From Edaphobacter sp. 12200R-103 (GTDB taxonomy: Bacteria; Acidobacteriota; Terriglobia; Terriglobales; Acidobacteriaceae): 64,000 nucleotides of DNA. Positions 18,332 through 25,964 of this stretch are shown one piece after another. How positions within the stretch are numbered: position 1 is the first letter of the stretch; the number at the start of each line of letters is the position of its first letter. A program made the translations under genes and the position numbers. The stretch is from the NCBI RefSeq assembly GCF_010093025.1, contig NZ_CP048114.1:2852001-2916000 (forward strand), in the 5' to 3' direction. The notes under the pieces are model-generated. The model ran no database searches, had not been told where the DNA came from, and saw nothing but the letters and a program-made list of their open reading frames with translations.

Positions 18332-18358
18332 AGTGTAGATTTTTCTGGAGGTGGTTGC

Positions 18359-19036
18359 ATGGCAGGACAGGTAAAGAGATTCCGTGCGGTGCTGGAGCCT
18401 CTACCCGGAAATCTGGGCTGGGTGGTGGCGAGGGTTCCGTTCGAGGTGGAGAAGGCGTGGAAGAAGATGGTTCGGCTGCGGGTGAAGGTCGAGACCGGAG
18501 GCGAGGTCTTTCGAACTTCGCTGTTTGCCGATTCCGCAAATCGCGGACATTTTGTTCTGGTGAATAAGAAGATGCAGAAGGCAGCCGGGGTCGCGGTGGG
18601 CGGCATGATCGATCTGGCAGTAGAGCCTGACCTGGAGGAGCGGGAGGTCGAAGCGCCCGCGGAGCTGGAGAGCATCTTCCGCAAGGAGAAGGCGCTGGCG
18701 AAGTGGTTCGCGAAGCTGAGCGATTCGATACGGAACGATATTGCTCGAAGGATTACGGAGCCGAAGAGCGAAGAGGTTCGTGCGCGGCGGGCCGAACAGA
18801 TGGCCGAGCGTATGCTGCTGGCGATGGAGGGCGAAAAGGTTCTGCCTCCGATTCTCGAGGTGGCGTTTCGCAGGCATCCGGCCGCACGCAGGGGATGGGA
18901 TGCCATGACCGAGGTGCAGCGGCGCGGCCACCTGCTCGGCATCTTCTACTACCAGAGCCCTGAAGCCCGTGAGAAGCGTGCCGGGAAGGCCATCGAGGAA
19001 TGTCTGCGCGTGGCTGAATCCAGAAGAACCAATTGA
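18359..19036 (+). CDS. YdeI/OmpD-associated-like protein with DUF1905 domain
   Basis: 225 residues. Residues ~5-95 match the small beta-barrel DUF1905 type (FRAVLEPLPGNLGWVVARVPF onward, with the KAGVAVGG-like turn), and ~105-215 match the YdeI/OmpD-associated helical domain (ALAKWFAKLSDSIRND; WDAMTEVQRRGHL). The function is not known; members are sometimes annotated as bacteriocin-protection proteins. The ATG at 18359 has GGAGG seven bases upstream, which decides against a much longer open frame extending leftward through lpxB on the opposite strand. It is transcribed divergently from lpxB. Confidence 0.7.
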   Translation: MAGQVKRFRAVLEPLPGNLGWVVARVPFEVEKAWKKMVRLRVKVETGGEVFRTSLFADSANRGHFVLVNKKMQKAAGVAVGGMIDLAVEPDLEEREVEAPAELESIFRKEKALAKWFAKLSDSIRNDIARRITEPKSEEVRARRAEQMAERMLLAMEGEKVLPPILEVAFRRHPAARRGWDAMTEVQRRGHLLGIFYYQSPEAREKRAGKAIEECLRVAESRRTN

Positions 19037-19127
19037 TCCGCCATCGGCCCCGAGCGCTACTCTCTGTCTCCTTCGGCCTTGCCGCAGAGGGATTCGGGCT
19101 GGAAAAGCGCTTCAGCCCCTAAGGAAT

Positions 19128-20234
19128 TTACTGAACCGCCGCTGCCAGCGCCGAGCTTCCACTCGACCGGTGCCCCGCGATCTCCCTCCGGGGGGACCTT
19201 CCCTCCGGAGCGTACTTCTTGTACACGCTGATATGGAAGCAGGCCTGCTGAAACTCCTCTTCCACGTCAATCCTGCCCTGCTGAATCAGCGGCAGCAGAT
19301 AGCCTCGCAGCCACGCAATCTCTGTCCGCGACAGCCCGTGCTTGGCGATGTCGATCGCCTGGCCCGTCAGGTGTGGCGAAGCCGTCTCTCCCTCTGCCGG
19401 GGCGGCGTTGCCGTTGACGCGGATCAGATGCTGCTGAAACTCCATGGTACGTACAGCCGAGTTCACCTGGATGGGGCTATGGAAACGCGCATAGTGCACC
19501 CGCGCCAGCGTCGTCAGGAACTGCACTGTCCATGGCCTTGCATATCGGCGATTGGAGGGTAGCCGGTCATCGACCGTCAGTCCACGGCTGACCGGTAGAG
19601 CCACCAGCAAGTGCTGCTCACGCATGCGGACCAGGTCATTGTCGTCCTGAACACGGTCCAACCCGTCCCGATCTGCCACCACGTTCTGCCGCACCAGAAT
19701 CTCGTGCGACCCCTTGAGGGGTGGAGGGACAATCAAACGCCCATGCTTGTTATAGATCGTCGGCAGGATAATCGGCTCAGCCGCCTCCTCGCGAATGCTG
19801 TCGGCCTCCGACTTTCGCGGCGACTGGCTTCGCGTTACGCCGACGACGGAACTTTCCTCGCTGGCCCTCTCATCGGCAGCCGAAATCCTCTGCCGCCGCG
19901 CCGCCGCAGTCCGGGGAGAAGCCTCCGCAGCCTTCATGAAGTCCGCGCTGGTTGCCTTGCGGCGGGTGGAAGCGACTGTCCTGGACGTATGTTTTCGTCT
20001 GGAGGCGCTGGTGGAGACCCGCTCCGTTCGAGTGGCCTTCGATTTGGCGTGATGAGCCGAAGCAGTCTTGCCGACCTTCCTGCTGGAACGCGCCTTCGCG
20101 TTCGCCGTCGGAGTCTGCGTAGAGCGATGGGCAGAAGAGCGGCGCGCCTTCCGTGCCGGCGCCGCAAGCAGCGCAGAGGCGGGAAAGAGCAACGCCAAAG
20201 CCAGGAGAGCCGTAATGGGGGCGTACAGACGCAT
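19128..20234 (-). CDS. Secreted DUF5715-like protein with M15-type histidine/aspartate motif
   Basis: About 368 residues. A signal peptide (ending LLAAPA) is followed by ~100 residues very rich in Arg, Lys, Ser, Thr and Ala, then a globular C-terminal domain. That domain carries VNSAVRTMEFQQ, SPHLTGQAIDIAKHG (His and Asp) and CFHISVY (His), the layout of D,D-peptidases of the M15 type, and resembles what is annotated as DUF5715. The basic low-complexity segment may bind the cell wall or outer-membrane surface. The start at 20234 gives a proper signal peptide; an in-frame TTG at 20270 is less likely. Activity is unproven. Confidence 0.6.
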   Translation of the reverse strand: MRLYAPITALLALALLFPASALLAAPARKARRSSAHRSTQTPTANAKARSSRKVGKTASAHHAKSKATRTERVSTSASRRKHTSRTVASTRRKATSADFMKAAEASPRTAAARRQRISAADERASEESSVVGVTRSQSPRKSEADSIREEAAEPIILPTIYNKHGRLIVPPPLKGSHEILVRQNVVADRDGLDRVQDDNDLVRMREQHLLVALPVSRGLTVDDRLPSNRRYARPWTVQFLTTLARVHYARFHSPIQVNSAVRTMEFQQHLIRVNGNAAPAEGETASPHLTGQAIDIAKHGLSRTEIAWLRGYLLPLIQQGRIDVEEEFQQACFHISVYKKYAPEGRSPRREIAGHRSSGSSALAAAVQ

Positions 20235-20410
20235 CCTTATAGACACCGGAGGCGCGGAACGCCAGAGCAATTTCTACCCTATCGGGCAGGACCGGCGAAT
20301 GTAAAGTAACGACGCGGGTTCTCTCGATACTCTTCAGTTAACTCGGGCGTTGAAAAGCGCAACTGATTCATACAAATTAATTGCGTGCACAGCTTTCATC
20401 CCCGCGTCTA

Positions 20411-20671
20411 ATGGGAATGAACGAGGCCCCCCGGGAGCGCAGCCGATGGATGCGGATTGCAGGCGGATGGTTCCTGCTGGGAACCGGTATCGCAGGGTGC
20501 GTCCTCCCTGTCATCCCCGGAATCCCGTTGGCTCTTGCCGGACTTCTCGTCCTCTCGCGCGACTACGTCTGGGCCCGCTCGCTGCTGGGCAAGGCAAAGC
20601 GCAAGGCCGTCGCCGTGCGCCGAAAGGCACGAGCCAGGCAGCAATCCGCCCCGGTCGTGAGTCGTGAATAG
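20411..20671 (+). CDS. Small PGPGW/YbaN-like membrane protein
   Basis: About 86 residues. One long or two short hydrophobic helices (GWFLLGTGIAGCVLPVIPG then PLALAGLLVLSRDYVWAR) match the pattern of the PGPGW/DUF454-type small inner-membrane proteins, where a proline-glycine turn separates two helices and a W-A-R sequence follows. The tail is strongly basic. The function is unknown. ATG codons at 20411 and 20417 are both possible; the ribosome site is weak. It converges with the CHAD gene. Confidence 0.6.
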   Translation: MGMNEAPRERSRWMRIAGGWFLLGTGIAGCVLPVIPGIPLALAGLLVLSRDYVWARSLLGKAKRKAVAVRRKARARQQSAPVVSRE

Positions 20672-20685
20672 CAGGTTCGGCTGAC

Positions 20686-21510
20686 CTACCCCGAAAACTC
20701 GCCCAGATGTCTCCGGTAGACCTGCAGAGCAGTCCGGTTCCGCCGCGCCAGCACCTTGGTCAACGCAGACGACTTTCCCACATTCTCTCCCGCAATCTCC
20801 TCCAGGACCATCCAGTCGTGCCAGTCGCCCCCGCTCTGCTGAAGACTCTCGAACCCGGCGGCCAGATCTCGCGGCGCCTTCGCGCTCTCCGGAGCATTTT
20901 CAGCGATATAGCGTGCCAGCTTTGCCACCTTGCGGACGGTATGCAGATACTCCGATTCGTCCTCCTTCTTATTTACCTCAGGCGGGAGATTCTTCCTGTA
21001 CCATCTCCCTGCCAGCTTCGTAAGCTCGGTTGCGGATAATGCGAGCGTCTCTATCGGCTTGAGAGCCTTCAACAATTCCTCGAGGGCCAGCGTCACCTCG
21101 GACTGCCTCTTTTCCAGGACTTTCACCAGCTTCTCCGCATGCTCCTTGCGGTCCGCTTCGAGCTTCTCCCTCAGCTTCGCGGCGCCGTCCTTCAGCTCGC
21201 TGGAGTCGTCCTGCCCTGCGATCTGATCGATCAGGTCCAGCTGAACATCGATATCGCGAACATCTCCTGCCGCCCGCCGCAGCTTCTTCAGCAGCTTTCG
21301 CGCCTCACCGGCCTGCTTGCGATGCCGGGGGACCTTGGGCACAATCTTCAGCATCGCCAGCTGTCCTTCAATGCGGCGCGTCGTGGTGCGCAATCGGTGT
21401 ACCGGCTTTGTCTTTGGATCGGACAGGCACAAGGTAATCGCCGCCTCCAGTGCAGTCACCTGTTCACGGAGAGAATGGATCGGATACGCCAGGGTGTTCG
21501 TAGCGGTCAT
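20686..21510 (-). CDS. CHAD domain protein
   Basis: 274 residues, almost all alpha-helical, with the conserved basic and histidine positions of CHAD (conserved histidine alpha-helical domain): VHRLRTTTRRIEGQL near the N-terminus, GDVRDIDVQLDLID, and LHTVRKVAKLARYI in the second half. CHAD domains bind inorganic polyphosphate and locate proteins to polyphosphate granules. There is no fused CYTH triphosphatase domain here, so it is a stand-alone CHAD protein. Convergent with the small membrane protein gene; 14 bases separate their ends. Confidence 0.85.
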   Translation of the reverse strand: MTATNTLAYPIHSLREQVTALEAAITLCLSDPKTKPVHRLRTTTRRIEGQLAMLKIVPKVPRHRKQAGEARKLLKKLRRAAGDVRDIDVQLDLIDQIAGQDDSSELKDGAAKLREKLEADRKEHAEKLVKVLEKRQSEVTLALEELLKALKPIETLALSATELTKLAGRWYRKNLPPEVNKKEDESEYLHTVRKVAKLARYIAENAPESAKAPRDLAAGFESLQQSGGDWHDWMVLEEIAGENVGKSSALTKVLARRNRTALQVYRRHLGEFSG

Positions 21511-21796
21511 AGATCTTCAGAATGTCTGCTCTTCAGGGGTCTCCACCAGGCACGCAGCGGAGCCATCCGTCTTGTGTTCAGCATTCTACTCACCGGATGG
21601 AGAGCATGCTTGACAAAGCCGACGTGCCGGGAGGAGCGTGGTTAAAAGGCTCACGAAGAGGCCTGTGAAGTTGCGGCCGGGGGCAGTACCCTCTGGGCCT
21701 TCGCCGCAGAAGCTGGCCGTCCAGCTTCCGGCTCCGTCTGAATGTTTATCCGCCTGGTTTCATTCAAAACAGTTCATGCGTTGGAGTTGATTGCCG

Positions 21797-22465
21797 ATGA
21801 AGAGGTCTCTCGCTTTATTTCTTGTTGCGACCGGGATACTTGCGACCCAGTGCGGGTTCGCCCAGAAGACGGCGGAACACAAAGGCACTGCCTCTGCAGC
21901 CAAAGCCAATCGTGCCGGTACGGCGGTCTGGACGCCTGAGGTTCAGCAGTTCCTCGGAGTCGAAGAAGGCAGCTTCCGCATGGTTGGCCTTAACCGGCTT
22001 TCCAAGGCGCAGCTCGATGCGCTCGTCAACGTCGCCCGGCAGAACTTTACCGCCGACCCCAAAAAGCACGTGATCGCCTGTGGTCCAACAACCGCCGCGC
22101 CCCAGGGCAGCTACCGCGTCCTCCTCACCGTCTCGGGCGACGACCCCTCCGGCCAGCGCGCCACGGAGATTCGCCAGGCCATCGCCGCAACCGGCGGCAT
22201 CGACCTAGTCGACTCCGCTGCAGCAGCCGATCGCACCCTCCACGTCGTCATCCAGGAACAGACCCTCGGCAAACGCACGATTGGATACACGGCCTCCTAC
22301 GTTACTGTCACTCCCTGCACCGACCTCTTTCGCAAGACCGAGGTCGAGCTGAAGGGACAGCTTGGAACCTACACCGATCCCAAAGGCACAGATCTGGCGA
22401 ATGACCTCGCCCGTATGCTCAAACAGGACCACGCCAGCATGAACGCCCCCTCTCCGCAGCGGTAA
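21797..22465 (+). CDS. Secreted protein of unknown function
   Basis: 222 residues from the ATG at 21797 (GGAG eleven bases upstream). A signal peptide ends near CGFAQ. The mature part is soluble, with two cysteines (in VIACGPTT and VTPCTDLF) that could form a disulfide, and alternating strand/helix segments. I do not recognise a family. The charged segment RKTEVELKGQLGTYTDPKG near the C-terminus looks like an exposed strand pair. It is followed by the CsbD-like gene after 94 bases; a shared promoter cannot be excluded. Confidence 0.6.
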   Translation: MKRSLALFLVATGILATQCGFAQKTAEHKGTASAAKANRAGTAVWTPEVQQFLGVEEGSFRMVGLNRLSKAQLDALVNVARQNFTADPKKHVIACGPTTAAPQGSYRVLLTVSGDDPSGQRATEIRQAIAATGGIDLVDSAAAADRTLHVVIQEQTLGKRTIGYTASYVTVTPCTDLFRKTEVELKGQLGTYTDPKGTDLANDLARMLKQDHASMNAPSPQR

Positions 22466-22559
22466 CTGGATGGCTCAACGGCAGGGTGCCGGCGCTTATC
22501 GTCCTGTTCTGCCGAACCTGTCCTGACAGATTGCATCTCACCTTCAAGGAGGTGGGTCT

Positions 22560-22889
22560 ATGAGAAGTCTTCCATGGCTTTTGGCAGGGGTAGCAATTGG
22601 CGCGGGAATCGCGGTGCTGGTCCTCAACGGGGAGGAACCGGAACACGCAACGGGATATGATTCGGTCGATCACGCTGCGAGAAAGACCTTCGGATGGGGC
22701 ACCCGGCAAAGAGCCGAAGGTACGGTTGGCTCGGTCGTCGGGAGAGTGAAAGAGGGAGTCGGCAGATTTACCGGTGACTCCGATCTTGAAGCCGAAGACA
22801 CGGTGCAGAAGGTGGCGGGCAAAGTAAAGGACGCGGCCGGAGAGGCAGGTCAGGCCGTCGCCGAGACGATCCACGACCTCAATAAATAG
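22560..22889 (+). CDS. Small membrane-anchored CsbD-like protein
   Basis: 109 residues. An N-terminal hydrophobic helix (LLAGVAIGAGIAVLVL) is followed by a polar region. The second half resembles the CsbD stress-protein repeat: RVKEGVGRFTGDSDLEAEDTV then KVAGKVKDAAGEAGQAV, in which G-x-x-K/E-x-x-G-x-x-T/A patterns recur. CsbD-like proteins are general-stress proteins of unknown mechanism. AAGGAGG lies seven bases before the ATG. This is the last host gene before the integrated element, whose left attachment repeat starts 39 bases after its stop. Confidence 0.7.
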   Translation: MRSLPWLLAGVAIGAGIAVLVLNGEEPEHATGYDSVDHAARKTFGWGTRQRAEGTVGSVVGRVKEGVGRFTGDSDLEAEDTVQKVAGKVKDAAGEAGQAVAETIHDLNK

Positions 22890-22928
22890 GCTTGGAACTG
22901 ACTGTTCCCCCGGAGTTTCCCAGGAGTG

Positions 22929-22940
22929 TCATCCTGAGCG
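22929..22940. other. Left attachment repeat (attL core)
   Basis: TCATCCTGAGCG, identical to 56398-56409. The bases to the left (TG) match the start of the family-1 palindrome; the bases to the right (GGTGAGG) do not, marking the switch from host to element DNA. Confidence 0.75.
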
Positions 22941-23271
22941 GGTGAGGAAGATTTCGGAAGTTTTTGATTCTCCACCGGCTAAAGGGCGCAATTTTGGCTG
23001 TGCAGGAACTGTGCAGATCGAATGTGCAGAATTTGCTGTGAATGACAGTTCTTGGGATACCGGCGAGGAGTTTAAAGGGTAGCTTTCACTCGGGTACGCC
23101 GAATCGTAAGGGGCAGGTCCCGGAGGAGGAACTTGAGTCCGGGCGCGCAGCCGGCGAGCGCAGGCCGGAAGTCCAGCGGATGAGGGGCCGGGGAGAAACC
23201 TGCAAGGGTTCTTCCCGTGCGTTTTGGGAGTGAAAGCGGGCGGCAGTTTCGCCGCCCCAAGATAGAGCGAT
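22941..23271. other. Left end of element with GTGCAG repeats
   Basis: About 330 bases without a gene. Three direct GTGCAG repeats lie at 23000, 23011 and 23024; a matching pair with the same 11-base spacing is found at the other end of the element (56280 and 56291). These are probably arm-type binding sites of the integrase. The rest shows nothing I can name. Confidence 0.6.
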
Positions 23272-23685
23272 CTAGCCGAGAATGCACTTGTCCGTGAACG
23301 CCTCCACGAACCTCTGCGCGGCAAGGTTCTTGTCCCACAGCTTGGCGAAGCTCTCGTGTTGTTCGTGCAGTTGAGGGTGGAAGCAGTAATTGCCGTCCTG
23401 AATGAATCGGCTCCACTGCTCGATGCCCAGGAAGTCCTTTCTCCAATAGAAAGGACTCAGGTGTGCGCCTCCAGCAAAGCCAAGCTCGAAGCACATCTCC
23501 GGGTCACGCATCAGGTCGCCGTTCCATTCGCTGTAGTGGGCAACAGAGACAACCGGAAGTCCACAAGGGCCGGACTCGTCGACGGCCTCGATGACAAGCG
23601 CCGTGTACGGTTCGTTGGTTATCTTGAGGTAAAGGCCGGGATGCCATCCCCCGGCCTTCCTGATAAGCTCCAGAACGGTCTTCAT
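23272..23685 (-). CDS. DUF6908-like protein next to ArdC
   Basis: 137 residues, soluble. It looks like the small domain annotated DUF6908 found beside ArdC genes on mobile elements: YTALVIEAVDESG in the N-terminal half, VAHYSEWNGDLMRDPEMCFE in the middle and aromatic residues (FYWRKDFLGIEQW) after it. The function is unknown. Its ATG overlaps the stop of the ArdC reading frame by four bases, so the two are translationally coupled. The family assignment is from memory of neighbourhood and pattern and is only moderately sure. Confidence 0.55.
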   Translation of the reverse strand: MKTVLELIRKAGGWHPGLYLKITNEPYTALVIEAVDESGPCGLPVVSVAHYSEWNGDLMRDPEMCFELGFAGGAHLSPFYWRKDFLGIEQWSRFIQDGNYCFHPQLHEQHESFAKLWDKNLAAQRFVEAFTDKCILG

Positions 23686-24578
23686 GCCGCTACCTCCGCA
23701 AGCTCTGCTTCGGTAGCTGGTGCGTCTTCCTCGTCCGCTACAGGCGGCTCCAAGGCAGCAAGGATGACGGCGGCGGTCTGCTTAATTACCTCCAAGCTCT
23801 CGGCTAGTAAGGATGCATTGCCGTGGTACAGGTGGATGTAATCGGCGGACACGGAACCTGTCACCAGCCCAACGGCTTTGCCGACAACAAACGCGACGGC
23901 CTCGGCCTCGGTTTCACGTACCGTCTTCGTCGTTGCCGTGCGGCGTTCTGCCTTATGCAAGAGCTCATGCGCCGTCTCATGGACAAGCGTTGCGAAGGTT
24001 TCGGCTTTGGACTGGCCCGGCAGAATGGCGATACGTCCGCCGTAGCTCATGCCGAGGGCTGGCGCGATGCTCGGGTTGTAGACAAGCTGAATGCCTTTGC
24101 TTTGGACGAACGCGGCCAGACGCTCCTAGTTCTCTCCGGGGTCGCCGGAGACTTCGCGCATCTCCGGCAGGGCTACGCCGTCAGTCTGCGAAACGTCGAA
24201 GACATAAGCATTGCGGAAGCCCAACAACACACGCTCGTTCTGCTTCGTAATATCTTTGCTAGCCTCTTCGTCCTTCTTGCGGCGAACGCCGACGATAGGG
24301 GCAAGAATGCGAATGCCCTTCTGTCCCGCCTTCACACTGCGGCCTAAGTTCTTCCACGTCCAGAACCCGGCTACTCTCGTTGCGGTGGGCATCTGTCGCG
24401 CGATCTCCAGCACGTTCCCGAAGGAATAGCTATGGAAGCGGCTCATGGCCGTGAGGTAGTTGGTGAGGGCTTCCGAGTGTCCGGCCTCCAACTGCTCAAT
24501 CAAGAGCTTGATGTTGGCGCCGATGAGTTCCTGTTTCGTAGTGGGCTTCTTGCTGTCGATGGTGGCGATGCTCTTCAT
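23682..24578 (-). pseudogene. ArdC-like antirestriction protein interrupted by an in-frame TAG
   Basis: ArdC proteins protect incoming mobile DNA, with an N-terminal ssDNA-binding domain and a C-terminal zincin domain. Here the ATG at 24578 (AAGGAG upstream) opens the N-terminal domain (QELIGANIKLLIEQLEAG, FGNVLEIARQM, GQKGIRILAPI). After GDPGEN a single TAG at 24126-24128 stops translation. The same frame then continues with ERLAAFVQSKGIQLVYN and the zincin motif HETAHELLH to 23682. One base change (for example TTG to TAG) explains it. The C-terminal part could restart at an internal ATG at 24050, but no ribosome site is evident. Either a real nonsense mutation or a sequencing error. Confidence 0.8.
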
Positions 24579-25021
24579 GGTGTCTGCTCCTTGGTGTTGG
24601 CTTTTGCACGTCCGCGTTGAACGCGGCATGTACATGCCGAACGCCTCCTGGCGAAGGCGGGGGTAGCAAACGGAAAGGTCTTCGAGCGAAGCTTTTTGGG
24701 GGGACCGCTTGCGGGGGAGCCAAAACCCGTCAGGGCGAATGGCCTTGCAGAGCGCGGGGGGCAGAGCGCCCCTAGGGAAGGCTTGGTTTCCTTATTAAGT
24801 GCGCATCAGCGCACAAACTTATGGTAGGGCGTTGCGGGAAGGAACGTCCCGCAGAGGTGGAAGCGGAAAACGCGAAGCGGTTGCAGCGCGGAGGAGACCT
24901 CCTCCGCAAAAAGCACAGAATCACTATGAAGCTGAAGCCCCGAGCCCCCTTGAGATTTCAAGGTCACCTCGCACAATAACTCTTGACTTCCAGATTTATA
25001 TCTGCAACACTCGCCGCATAT
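24579..25021. other. Spacer with a nick-site-like motif
   Basis: About 440 bases, no gene found. TAAGTGCGC at 24796-24804 followed by the inverted repeat GTGCGC/GCGCAC (24799-24814) resembles the nick region of MOBQ/MOBP transfer origins. A small dyad (GGAA...TTCC, 24776-24791) precedes it. The relaxase of this element is of the MobF type, so the match may be a remnant or serve another plasmid's relaxase. Confidence 0.35.
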
Positions 25022-25264
25022 ATGGAGATGTTCTCCACGCGGCAAGCAGCAAAGATGCTCGGAATCAACGCAAGTACGCTATCTCGTTATGTGACAGCAG
25101 GCAAAATCCCCGGTCCGAAGTCAGCTCAACTCGGAGGGATGTCAATGCACCTCTGGACAGAGCGAGAGATCGAACGGGTACGCAAGCTGCTCCCGAACAT
25201 CGAAGACGGAAGAACGACACGTCATCAAAAGCAAGCGAGGAAGAGTACAAAGTCGACCTCATAA
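25022..25264 (+). CDS. Excisionase-like helix-turn-helix protein
   Basis: About 80 residues from ATG 25022 (25028 is the alternative). The N-terminal half is a MerR/excisionase-type winged HTH: FSTRQAAKMLGINASTLSRYV is helix-turn-helix, and GMSMHLWTEREIERVRKL forms the wing and second helix. The tail is basic and Ser/Thr/Lys-rich. In integrated elements such small proteins act as recombination directionality factors or transcription regulators of transfer genes. It is the only obvious candidate for an excision factor in the element. Confidence 0.65.
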   Translation: MEMFSTRQAAKMLGINASTLSRYVTAGKIPGPKSAQLGGMSMHLWTEREIERVRKLLPNIEDGRTTRHQKQARKSTKSTS

Positions 25265-25336
25265 CCAAAAGCGGGACGCCCCGGTGTGTCACCACCGAGA
25301 ACGCCCCTAACCGCACGTCGCCCCAGGAGGCAACGC

Positions 25337-25822
25337 ATGGCTACTGACCAAGTTACACCACGCCGCACCCACCCCCAGCCCTACCCCAAACCTGCTCTCT
25401 ATGAAGCGATCGCCAACCTGAACCGAGATTTAGGTCTGCTCATCGCAGATTTTGATCGACTTCGGGAGTTCCGTTTCAAGCGTCGCGATATCGACGCCTT
25501 TATTGCAAAGACGGAACATCTACGGTCTCGTGTCAATGGGGAACTACTTGAGCATCAACTCGCCAGAGAGTTGAAAGATGAGCATCACTTCTGGCTGCTC
25601 GACAAGAAGTTCGAAGACCGTTACGAAGATCCCAACGATGTCCTGATCGGTGCCAAGCGTCGGCTGGAAGAGATGGCCTCTGAAGAGCGCCATGCGCTTC
25701 AGGAAGCCAACCGTATCCGCGAACGCCGGCAGCGCGAAGAACAAGAACTCCAGGAGATCATTGGAGCCTCTGCTGCATCTGAGCCCTCTCCATCCGACAC
25801 GCCGATGGACCTAGACAACTAG
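25337..25822 (+). CDS. Unknown soluble coiled-coil protein
   Basis: 161 residues from the ATG at 25337, with CAGGAGG six bases before it; upstream in-frame codons overlap the HTH gene's 3' flank and are rejected. The protein is highly charged and mostly helical: NLNRDLGLLIADFDRLREF, then a long helix ERHALQEANRIRERRQREEQ that looks like a coiled coil, and an acidic tail. No family is recognised. It forms a short operon with the HTH gene and ends at its own terminator, in front of the convergent relaxase gene. Confidence 0.6.
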   Translation: MATDQVTPRRTHPQPYPKPALYEAIANLNRDLGLLIADFDRLREFRFKRRDIDAFIAKTEHLRSRVNGELLEHQLARELKDEHHFWLLDKKFEDRYEDPNDVLIGAKRRLEEMASEERHALQEANRIRERRQREEQELQEIIGASAASEPSPSDTPMDLDN

Positions 25823-25861
25823 TCCAGACATTTCTCATCGGTGCCTCACCGAATGAATAGT

Positions 25862-25891
25862 TAGGCCGCGAGTTATTTGCGGCCTATTTTT
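25862..25891 (+). terminator. Rho-independent terminator after the coiled-coil gene
   Basis: Stem TAGGCCGC / GCGGCCTA with a nine-base loop, followed by TTTTT on the plus strand. Confidence 0.85.
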
Positions 25892-25964
25892 ATGGGCAAG
25901 TCCACTCTGCCGTTTGACCGGCAATCGCTACGAAGGGTGCGCTTTCAATGACAGAACAACGAGA

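Noticed and set aside
17213..18358. Long plus-strand open frame (607 codons when joined to the YdeI-like gene)
   Set aside because: It lies opposite lpxB, an unmistakable gene. The real start of the YdeI-like protein at 18359 has its own GGAGG site.
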